Source: Porphyra umbilicalis (lineage: Eukaryota > Rhodophyta > Bangiophyceae > Bangiales > Bangiaceae). From it: a stretch of DNA of 64,000 nucleotides. Positions within the stretch are counted from its first letter, which is position 1. The number at the start of each line of letters is the position of its first letter. The position numbers were made by a program, and so were the translations under genes. Location: positions 62,001-126,000 of the forward strand of contig KV918954.1 of NCBI GenBank assembly GCA_002049455.2, written 5' to 3'. The notes under the pieces are model-generated. The model saw only the letters and a program-made list of their open reading frames with translations. It did not search any database and was not told the origin of the DNA. This document shows, in pieces, positions 55,562-64,000 of this stretch.

Positions 55562-56156
55562 TAGAGTTCTAGATCGCAGAGGACCACACAGGCCCAGGGT
55601 CACTTAGCAGGCCATATCATTCGGATGGCTAGCAAGACGGTCACTAACTGAGTTACCCAAGTGACGGCCTAACGAGCGACTTGCTTTCGTACCGAAGCTC
55701 GGAAATATACACCCAAATAGGGTAACCGTTACATCTTCCTAATCGTCCTCGGTTTTCATCCTGCGCTACTGTTTTGGTATTTACGCCTTTCTTACTTAAT
55801 GGGCTTCGTTTGCGCGGGAGCGATGCGTGGTTTACTACCTTCCACACCCAGTGGGAGTGGGTGGCCCTGGTGAGTCGGGGTGCGTGTCTATGTTGGGACC
55901 CCTTTTTGCGTGTTATGGGCGGGGTCCCCGAGGGTATAAGGGGGGAGGTCTGCGGTGCTGGCCCCGACCCCCTTCGCCCACCAAGAAAAACATTCGGCTC
56001 CAACAGTGCTGTGTCGTGCTCGTCGGGGTGTACCCGGCCAGGCCAGTTGTGAGTTGGCGGTTCTGGTGTTTTCTTTCGGGGTCCTGGCTCGGGATTACAG
56101 GGCGTCACGGCACGGTCGCCGCCTGGGCTGCGGGTGGATGTGCTGTGACGCCGCAG

Positions 56157-58172
56157 GTGGTTGTCCGCCTACGGGCCACCGGACCGGATCCTATCGGACC
56201 AAGGGCCTCAGTTCATATCGAACTTCTTCATCGCTTTGATGAAAATGCTTGGCATTGAAACGGTTCGCACCACGGCGTATCACCTCCAAACCAATTGGCA
56301 AGTTGAACTGTACAACCGTTCCATGGCTACTCAGCTGCGACACCTCGTCGCCGACGACCCATGACGATGGCACGAGCTACTCCCGGTACTCATCATGGCA
56401 TATATTAGCCAACCGCACCGATCTGAGGGTATCGCTCCATTTGAGCTCGTTATCCCAAGGCGGATTCCCAACCTCACGGTTCGCAACTTGCCCCCGGGCA
56501 CTCGGCTGACCAATAAGGGAACGCTGAAAGATGGGTCACCCCTAGCTCGAAAACACGAGTTCATGGCCCGCCTGCGCAAGCAGATCCCCATCGCAGTCGA
56601 TGCCTTGCGTAAGACGCAACAACGTTACGAACGTAGCTTCGACCATCGCGTCGCAACCCGCAATGCGGACGTCAATATCGGCGACTACGTATACACAAAC
56701 AACCACGACCGACAAAACAAGCTGCAAAGCAAAGCCATTGGACCCTTCGTGGTCATCAACGCAGACGCGGATGCCTCCACGTTTGTCATTGACATTGACA
56801 GGGAGGAAGAACGTGTCAGCAGTGATCATGTCACCCCAGCTCCTGGTCCAACGACGACGGACACGGAGCCGCACCTTCTGCTAGATGGTCTAGACCAACG
56901 CAAGCCACCCCCGGCAACGGCCGACGAGTATGTGATTGACAAACTCCTAGGCTTACACCAGACTGGCGACAGCTATACCACGAAGGTGCGCTGGTTCGAC
57001 TACGGGTCGAAAGACGACACCTGGGAACCCCTGGAGAATCTTCTACGCAACCTGGTGGTGCGCTTTCTTCGACAGAATAAGAAGCATGTATTGCTGATCC
57101 CCGAATTTTGTCCTCGGGGACAGAGACCGCGACTGACTCTGACAAAGAGCACTCTATTTGTTTCACACGACAGTAAGAAGGCATCGAGGCCAATATGATG
57201 CCCGCATTTGGTTCCAGGACCCTGCATCCAGCAGAACTCACTGTTGGTTGCCGCTGGATCCGCTTTTCTTGGTATGGAGCAAGCTGCCCACGCGAGATTC
57301 TGAGATTTTCTACTGCTCCCTCGCAAGAAGTGCAGAAAAAAAGAGGCGCTGATGTTGGTTTCCAGGCTGTATGGGGACATGTAAGCAATCAGAAGCATTA
57401 ACTCAGTCCCAGGGGCGCATCTGATTGGTGGTGAGAGTCGGTCCGCAATTCAGTCTCTGTCTACCAGGACAAAACTCGGGAATCAGCAATACCAGGGTAT
57501 GAATGGCAAACGCCAACACGGCGAAGTCGCCGACAAGCCGGGCTCACAACCGTGGCGAACATCGTCATGGACACCACGTGGATACCCACTATCCAACATG
57601 TCCATGTTACCGGTGACGGGGTTATCCATGCCAATGTCTCGAGGACAGATTTAACTACCACCGCCACATTTGAGGTTGTACTTCTTGTCGCGTGGCTTAA
57701 GTTGACTCTACCCACCATGACACGCAACATTGCGTATGATCCGCAACTTGCCTTGCGGCATTTCCCTCGGCTAAACCGTGCTTACGGTCCGTACACCTGC
57801 GTGTGGCCAAAATTCGCGCAAGCGACACTGATAGAATCCGATCCCTCGGTTCCAGCGCTCCCAAACGGATTCCTCGTACCACCAGTATAGCACTTGGATT
57901 CAATCCTTCGTCGCCTGGCGACCTCCACAGAGGAAGCGACCGTGGTCATCCCACAATGGACAAACACCAGTTGGTACGCAACCGCCATACGCGCATGTTT
58001 CGAGTACGAAGTACTTTTATCAACAGATGCAAGGGATACGAATCCCACACCATGGTTCATGCTGGCTCGCCACTTCCTCCATCGCTCTGGTGATAAACAG
58101 AAGAACTGTGAAGTGGATACAAACATGTCAAACGACAAACAATCACAAGACGACGAAAAATCAACACCTTAA
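56157..58172 (+). pseudogene. B3 pol, integrase to C-terminal extension
   Basis: Starts inside integrase (YGPPDRILSDQGPQF) and reads HLQTNWQVE where B1 has HPQTNGQVE. TGA at 56362-56364 is the same nonsense codon as in B2. The chromodomain is near 56940-57080. The frame enters the 399-bp TIR element H at 57091 and resumes at 57492 in the C-terminal extension. A TAG at 57888-57890 lies within LVPPVQHLD. The end at 58172 is longer by about 20 residues than in B1. Up to about 57000 it is very close to B2; beyond that it is clearly more distant. Confidence 0.88.
57091..57489. mobile_element. TIR element H (399 bp) in B3
   Basis: TTGCTGATCCCCGAATTTTG at the left pairs with the reverse complement of the right end (TTGCTGATTCCCGAGTTTTG). 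The inverted repeat is about 36 bp, with few mismatches. TA at 57089-57090 and 57490-57491. Excision restores the pol sequence GAAGCATGTACC. It shares the terminal heptamer TTGCTGA with the 448-bp MITE family but not the rest. Confidence 0.92.
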
Positions 58173-58245
58173 AGGCGTAAGCCCAAGATATTGGCACCCC
58201 CTGCAGCCATGGTCAACCAAGCAAGGCACTTAACAGTGAACCCTG

Positions 58246-60294
58246 CTACTCTTCCTCCTCATCGCTACGACGCGAGTCGCGACGGCAAGGGTGGCGAGAG
58301 CCAACGCTGGCCCCCGACTCCTGGGAAACGCTATGCGCACGCGTGTTGCGCGCCGACGGCGGGGCCCCGCCTGACGGCCCCCCGTCCGCATGAGCGCGAC
58401 GCCCCAGATCGCTCTGGGCATTGAAGCGCGTCGGCGCTACCGCTTCCTCCGGCTGAACAGCCTCGAGGTGCTGAGAAAAGCGCTCGTAGTTGGCATCGCC
58501 ATCGACGGCGCCAGCCAAGGCCTGCACAATATTGTCAAAGGCCGGCTCAACCCCTCGCCCGTCCGCCCGCTCCACAGCACGGCGCAAGCCAGTAACTTGA
58601 ACAACCAAGGCATGCGCCACCGCTGACGCAGCAGCCCAACGGGGCGCGCGAAGGCGCACGTCGCGCACGCGCGCCGACCCAAACAGGGCAACCGCCGCGG
58701 AGGACGAGGCACGCGTCGGCCAAGTGGCCTCGATGGCCCGTGGCGGCGATATCGACCGCGAGCGATCGCGACGCGGCGAACGCGGACGGTGGTAACCACC
58801 ACGATCGCCACTGATGGCTTAAGCCCCCACCGAATGGGTCTGCTGACCGCGACGCCACACCCCAAGGTGACTCGGAGGAACCGTTGCCACATGAGCAGGC
58901 GCGTTCGGTTCAGGTGCTCAATCGAAATTCACACACGCGTGTCGAAGGCAAAAGCCTACCTCCTTGGTCGCATCGACCGTCACGCGCACCTGTCGCGCCT
59001 CGCCGGTGTCTTGGTCCCGACGGACCACGTCCTTAAGGACGACCTTCCAAGGGAACACGTCCATTGCGCGGCGCATCTTGCTATACAAGGCATGTGGCGC
59101 CTAGCCGTCAGGCGCCTCACGCAGTTTGGACTTGTCCAGGACGTCAAAGTGACGCAGTGTCTTTTCGTCCAGACGGACAAAATCCTTGTCCTCTTGAAAG
59201 GTGCGAACCCAAGCAGCAGTCAGACTGCAGTAGTACTCCGAGTACACAATCTTTCAAGCAGAACTATACTCGCTTCGCAACGAGTCCGCCAGTTACGACA
59301 CCACAACCGGGGTCGCCACCCAAAGATTGGTCTTGGGCTCCCAGTCGGGAACTGGCGGAAGCCATCAAGACAAGTCAAACGACTTCGGCGCCCGGAGGAA
59401 TCCGGCTGACCACTCCGTCGGCAATAACCCGCAGCCGCGAAAGAACCGTGTGTCCGCCGCGCGGCGATGACCGCTCGCGAACAGCGGCAGCGGGAAGTGG
59501 TTCGGTAGCTCGCTCATGCAAGGGCTTCGATCTTCACAGACCGCATCGTTCTCCTCCGCCGCCACCAGCGTAAGCTGATTCAGGTACTCCGCCAAACCGG
59601 CACCGTGGCCGATCGGGACCGCGAGGTCCGTGGCCACCGAGCGCCCGAAGAAGACGGCCTTCGGCCAGTTCCGCCACAAGCGGCGAAACAAGTTGGCTGC
59701 CGCCTCGAAGGTCTCGGTCCCCTTCACGGGAAACAACAAAGCTTTGATGTACACCAATCGGTGGAATGGGTGCAAGGGCACTTGGTACCAAATATCTTCG
59801 TTGCAAAACGACATGACCTCGTATATACGGCGCTGTGGCCTCTGGTTCCCAAAGAACGGGTCCCCGTGGGCCTCGATCACGCGGTCCCCAGCATAGCTGG
59901 GCGCACCGTGTTCGGCCAACACGTCGACGAAGCCCGGCAGGGCCTCGTACCGCGCGTGAAGAAGCCGAGTGTGCGCGCGAGCGCGGTTGCGAATGCAAAT
60001 GTCATACAGACCTTGGTCAGCGACGACCGGGACCCCGTCAACCACCTCGGTTGGGCCAATGTGCGCATATAATATGCCGCTAGGCTTGAACTGTTGCAGA
60101 ATCTCCGGGTCGGTGGACCGTTCGACATCGGGTCCGTCACCCTCCACAACGTGAGCCACAAGCGCCTCGCCGGTGGCGTTGCCGCCGTCAACCGCCATCG
60201 CTGCTTGGTCCGCCATGCTGGTACCTGGGTGCGAACCCTTCCCTCCCCCGTACGTAGCCGCAAGGCAAACCGCCCGCGCCGCAAGGCAAACCAC
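58246..60294 (-). pseudogene. B3 antisense gene (longest family B copy, broken)
   Basis: The minus-strand frame from 60294 to 59365 (310 codons) is open. It includes VGPTEVVDGVPVVADQGLYD, RRIYEVMSFCNEDIWYQVP and VYIKALLFPV, the latter two resembling the WYLDVEVP...YVAYFATAL region of the C antisense protein. Clear coding sequence continues in other frames: AAWVRTFQEDKDFVRLDEKT near 59190-59130, ALYSKMRRAMDVFPWKVVLK near 59080-59020, and a final helical part (ALVVQVTGLRRAVERADG) in a frame that ends with DEEEE at 58246. At least two frameshifts and a few stops are present. A Gly/Lys/Arg-rich low-complexity start may extend to about 60619. It ends 73 bp from the pol stop, tail to tail. Confidence 0.75.
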
Positions 60295-60560
60295 CCGCGT
60301 CGCCGGCCTTGCCGCCCTTGTCTTCGTCGCCCTCGCCGCCGGCCTTGCCGCCCTTGCGCGCCGCCGCCGGGCTCGCCGGCCTTGCCGCCCTTGCCGCCGT
60401 CGCGCTTAGCTGACGGGCTGGCCACCGGCGCCAACGGGCTCTTCGCCCTTGCCTTCGGCCTTGCCGCCCTTGCCCCCCTTGCGCGCCGCCACCGGGCTTG
60501 CCGCCCTTGCCGACTTGCCGCACTTGAGCCCCGCCGCCGGGCGCGCCGCCCCCCCCCAGC
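60240..60560. repeat. GCC-rich minisatellite of B3
   Basis: Units such as GCCGGCCTTGCCGCCCTTG. Homologous to the longer arrays in B1 (26041-26990) and B2 (46850-47470). In each it lies at the 5' end of the antisense gene. Confidence 0.8.
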
Positions 60561-61212
60561 CCCTCGCCCACACTCACCGGGTCCTTAACCTCGCGGATGG
60601 CCACCTCGCGGTTGAGCACCCCTACTCAAGAAATGCCGTTGGGCCTCAACCTGTGCGAGAGCACGAAGACACGGGATGGCCCCGTGCCGACAAATGCGGA
60701 CCTGCACACGACACGGTGGTGACCGGTCTCAGGGTACGTACCCCCCCCTCGGTAACACGGACCCGCGTCCCGGCTTTCGCCTTGTCGCCGGGGGAGTCGA
60801 ACCCCGACGAAGTAGGCGCCACCCGGCAACGACGACGGTAACCCCAGCACGTGCTGTACGGCACGTCCGCACACCGGCGGGTCTTAACCCCGACACTCGT
60901 CACCCGGCACCCGGCCGCCTGGCCCACACTCCGACGCAGACCCGCCTGCGCGGGCGTGCTTACGCGTAAGCTTCGATCTGACCCGCAGCGCAAGCTGCTC
61001 GCCACACACGCACGCGCGTGCGTGGCAAGACGGTCGTGACCGGCGCCGGCGAACCGCCACGTCCCCCCGATTGGGACTGGGCGGCGCCCCTGCACGACTC
61101 CCGCCGCCTGGGCGGTTGCGCCCGCGCGGGCCCGTACGAGTCCGCGATCGCCCAATCGGGCTTCACCATCCTCGGATCTCACTGGGACGCTTGGAATCTT
61201 GCGTTGGAGGTA

Positions 61213-61608
61213 CATCGCATATCTCTGCTCCAAATTGGCAATTGGCCGCAAGTAGCCCCCTTGACGCGCCCAAGCCCATGTATTGTGGGCGTTGGCCTGT
61301 GGCACGCCCTTTGGGGGGTAACTTCCGCATTGTTCATTTTTGATTGTTTGTTTGCTTGCCTGTCTTATCTGTCTGCCGGCACTCATTACGATCGCTTGTG
61401 ATTGGACGGCCGATCGACTAGTGCCCTCGTTCATATTAAATCACCATGGGTCCGGGGTCGCCGTCGTGGGCACCACCCGGCTCCGCATCGGATGCCCTTC
61501 AACAAAAGGTCTTTCTTCCTCGCTGCGACGGCGATAGAACTCGCTTTATTGCTTGGCTACGGTCGGTCCCAGTACACTGGTAATTGCACCAACGTGATTA
61601 ATACGACA
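61213..61608 (+). repeat. B3 3' LTR
   Basis: 396 bp aligning to the other B LTRs. The first two bases are CA instead of TG and the end reads ATACGACA. The purine tract GGAGGTA precedes it. The flank GCTGC follows; the 5' LTR of B3 is not in the window. Confidence 0.9.
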
Positions 61609-61795
61609 GCTGCGGTGGCGGCAGCGGCACCCTTCTTCTCGCCGCACGCCGTGCCCGCCTCGGCAATGTGAATGTTTGTGCCCCCGTGCGCGCTGGCGGC
61701 TATGGGCCCGGCCGGCGTGCCTGGAGTGAGTGCGTTGCCGAGCGCGCCACCGCCCTCAAGGCCAGGGTATTGCACGCGCGTGACTGGAATTCCCA
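61609..61795 (+). repeat. Direct repeat, copy 1, at the B3 right border
   Basis: About 190 bp that recurs imperfectly at 62326-62455 plus 62916-62987. Landmarks are GCTGCGGTGGCGG, TGCGCGC and GAGCGCGCCACCGCCCT. B3 therefore integrated at the edge of a locally duplicated sequence. Confidence 0.7.
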
Positions 61796-62325
61796 CACAA
61801 CCCCGATTTGTTCCCTGGCCTTATGGACAGGGTGCTCTCAAAGTGCAGTGATGCACACATATACTTGGACCAAAACACTTGCCCTGAGTTTCAGAGGTGG
61901 CGTGTCCTCAGGGATCTGAGGGCGTGTCAGTGCGGGAAGGGTCAAGATGACGCTAAAAGCGAATGGTTTACGTGGCTGAGAAAGACTGTCCTGCCACAGG
62001 GGTCACGGGGACCGGACAGCGCCTGCCCCCTTGCCCCCCCCACCGCCCCGAGTTGCGCACGGCTACCGCGTGCAGCGACTTCCGGGGTTCGACGCGCCCA
62101 CGATGACTCGCGGGTGATCGTGCCTGCGCGCCTGCTTCTGTTGCGGCGGCGCGTCGGCCGTTGCTGACGCCATCTAGCGGCGCGGTTAAAGGCGCCCCGT
62201 CACGCAGCGGTCGGTCCCAACGGCCCGCCCGTGCGCCGTGTCTGCCTTCCCGCCCGTCGTGCGCAGGTGCGCTGCGCGACGGTGTGACGACCCCACCTGT
62301 GGGCGCCGCGCGACGCCGGCGGGCC
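61796..62325. other. Unassigned interval between direct repeats
   Basis: No gene recognised. GC-rich with overlapping open frames on both strands. Confidence 0.4.
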
Positions 62326-62987
62326 GCCGCCGCTGCGGTGGCGGAGGCAGCACCCCTCTCCCCGCCCCGCGCCCCCCCCACCACGGCAACGTGACTGTAG
62401 GTGCCTTCGTGCGCGCTTGCGACCATGGAGCCGGCCTGCGCGCCTGCGCAGCGAGCCCAGAATCATCGTCAAAAGCACGTCTGTTTTTTCCTGTTTTGAG
62501 CCTCTTGGAGGCCCGTATTCCTGTTTCAATAAACAGAACTCCTGTGCAAAAGACAGACCGACCCCCCTTGACAGTATCTCAGAGGCCATCCCATGCGAGG
62601 TCCTTTAATATTTGTGTTTGCGAGAACAAGAATCGTTCCTCACTCCACACATTGCGCCTGTTAGCAGGGCCATAGATGCTTCTCCGTCTCTCTCTTTTTC
62701 TGGAAGGGTGAAGTGTATACGTCTTATGCTGTGTCTCTCTTTTTACGAGTGGAGATGCATCTATCCCGGCGAACAGATGCTTTTGGCGCCCGTTCTGGAA
62801 AATAGCAGCCCTGACAGAGCCCCAGGGCGGTTTGCAGATTATCTGTTCGTCCCAAGACACCCAAAAGCAGACGTGCTCTTGAAGACTGTTTTGGGCCCGC
62901 TGTGCTGGTGGTGATGCGTCGCCGAGCGCGCCACCGCCCTGATGGCCAGGGTGTTATTATAATGCACGCACGTGCCTGGAATCACGA
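62326..62987 (+). repeat. Direct repeat, copy 2, interrupted by a TIR element
   Basis: The two halves (62326-62455 and 62916-62987) match copy 1, with about 460 bp between them, mostly the TIR element at 62456-62895. Confidence 0.65.
62456..62895. mobile_element. TIR element (about 440 bp)
   Basis: The left end CCCAGAATCATCGTCAAAAG continues as CACGTCTG. The right end in reverse complement, CCCAAAACAGTCTTCAAGAG, also continues as CACGTCTG. About 21 of 28 positions agree. It breaks a direct repeat, which supports insertion. No clear target duplication. Confidence 0.6.
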
Positions 62988-64000
62988 ACTGGTACAGTTG
63001 TCACGTGCTGAGGAGGGACGGATACAGTCAAAGCTGGTCGACGCGATTGGGGCCGGATTGGGGCCTGATTGGAACGTCGCGTTCCCATTGGCTAGAACGC
63101 ACTTGTGCGCGCCGTGCACGCGCCTTCCAGACAGGGCCTAAGGGTAAGGTTGGCATATCGGTAAATTTGGTCGATAAACGATATAGGTAAGGGTCGGTAT
63201 CCCGATCGATAATCGGTATTTGTCAATCGCTCAACTGTCGATACATGTCAGTATGGTACTTCTATTGGTACTTATGATTGGGAGGAACTCTACTGATGCC
63301 ACACAACATACGAGGCACCTGACAGACCCACCATATTTTTGTCACCGACCAGACAGACCAGCAAACCAGCCGCGATACATAAGATACTGAGCGCATAAGG
63401 CACCAGTGTCTGGCAAACATACCCTCCCGCGCCAGTCCCGGTGGCCCGCTCTGCCGGAGCAAGGGTGCCCACTGCCATCTCATGACGTGCCTGGGTATCT
63501 CCAAAAGGTAGTGTGGCGGTTGCGCACCATCGGTGCCACCAAGTTCCCTTTGCGCCATACTGTTGGCAGCAGAGTGGGCGAGCAGTCTGCTATCGATATG
63601 TGTGCATTGATGCATGAGGAAAAGAGAGCGTGGCTTGGCATGCAAGAGAATAATTGACAGGGGGGCGAAGATATGGGTCCAAGCTACCTCAGGTCAGGCA
63701 CGGTCGAACTCGTGGCGCTGGTTGGGTGGAGTGCAGATGCGAGCAGTTGCACTGTGAGATGGAATACTATCTTCGAGAACATCTGCAGGATTATCACTTT
63801 GAGATATATAAAAGGTTATCTCCTGGATTTATGGTCAAACAATTCTGAAGATGATGGCACAGACCGCCCTGGAATTGCTTAGAGCGAATCCCGAAGACAG
63901 TCTGGAAGCGGACTGTGGAATCATTCGGGGAGCAATATCGCGGATCGTGTCATGACGACTGCGAGACGACAGCGGGATCGTTGCGAGAATCGTTCTAGAG
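62988..64000. other. Unassigned right flank
   Basis: No gene recognised. An AT-richer patch at about 63150-63260 holds repeated CGGTA/CGATA motifs with partial dyad symmetry (GGTATCCCGATCGATAATCGGTA). Short open frames have no domains. Confidence 0.4.

Larger units (their letters stand above)
53931..56156 (+). mobile_element. F LTR (copy F2), probable family C 3' LTR, with two nested TIR elements
   Basis: Begins TGGTAGTATGCCACC and ends GACGCCGCA like F1 (4107-4739). The first 49 bp and the last ~595 bp are LTR; between them are MITE M3 and element G3. It lies where the 3' LTR of C is expected, after the antisense gene. The sequence to the right is coding sequence of B3 integrase, as if C had inserted into B3. 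No 5' partner of this LTR is present next to C, so the assignment to C is by position only. Confidence 0.6.

Noticed and set aside
3999-61608. B4 and B3 as the two halves of one split B element
   Set aside because: The B4 LTR differs from the B3 LTR far more than B1 or B2 LTRs differ from it, and the flanks do not match as a duplication.

Overview
This window is eukaryotic, GC-rich and almost wholly made of transposable elements. I found no host gene I could defend. Nothing in it identifies a species. The gene content is chromodomain-type Ty3/gypsy (Metaviridae-like) retrotransposons with overall high GC, C- and G-homopolymer tracts and GCC-rich minisatellites, which would fit a GC-rich alga or other protist, but that is a guess.

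Five LTR families can be separated. B has ~395-bp LTRs and elements of ~9 kb. C is a long element of which the 3' half survives; its 3' LTR is probably family F, ~633 bp. D has 334-bp LTRs. E has 768-bp LTRs and a complete 10,347-bp element. F also occurs as a solo LTR. Layout, left to right: unassigned sequence with a TIR element (1178-2593) and a 448-bp MITE (2753-3200); a decayed B copy (B4, 3999-6337) whose LTR is split by a solo F LTR; ~7.8 kb unassigned (6338-14117); a decayed D element (14118-18974); then the 3' half of C from 18975 to about 56156, broken open by two nested B elements. B1 is at 19084-28060 (target duplication TTGAC). B2 is at 29188-49001 (target duplication ATGAT). B2 in turn contains the complete, inverted E element at 33288-43634 (target duplication CACCT), plus a 289-bp and a 448-bp MITE. 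C then continues with its integrase C-terminus, chromodomain, an antisense gene and an F LTR that carries two more MITEs. C abuts the 3' half of another B copy (B3, 56157-61608), followed by 2.4 kb unassigned.

The most interesting signal is shared architecture. In B3, C and E a second gene of roughly 690-730 codons lies between pol and the 3' LTR on the opposite strand. It starts about 0.4-1 kb inside the 3' LTR and ends tail-to-tail with pol, only 58-137 bp away. The C and E antisense proteins are visibly homologous and the B3 one looks like a more distant relative, so the antisense gene appears to be an ancestral third gene of these elements. B1 and B2 share one precise ~1.8-kb deletion of it, yet they inserted independently, so the gene is not needed in cis.

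Other notable points: family B pol carries a ~200-residue extension after the chromodomain that ends in a motif resembling the C-terminal part of DIRS-type polyproteins; E is unusually dense in short perfect inverted repeats; E is broken only by nonsense codons and by no frameshift; B3 is a mosaic of two B lineages; and three distinct short TIR families use TA target duplications.
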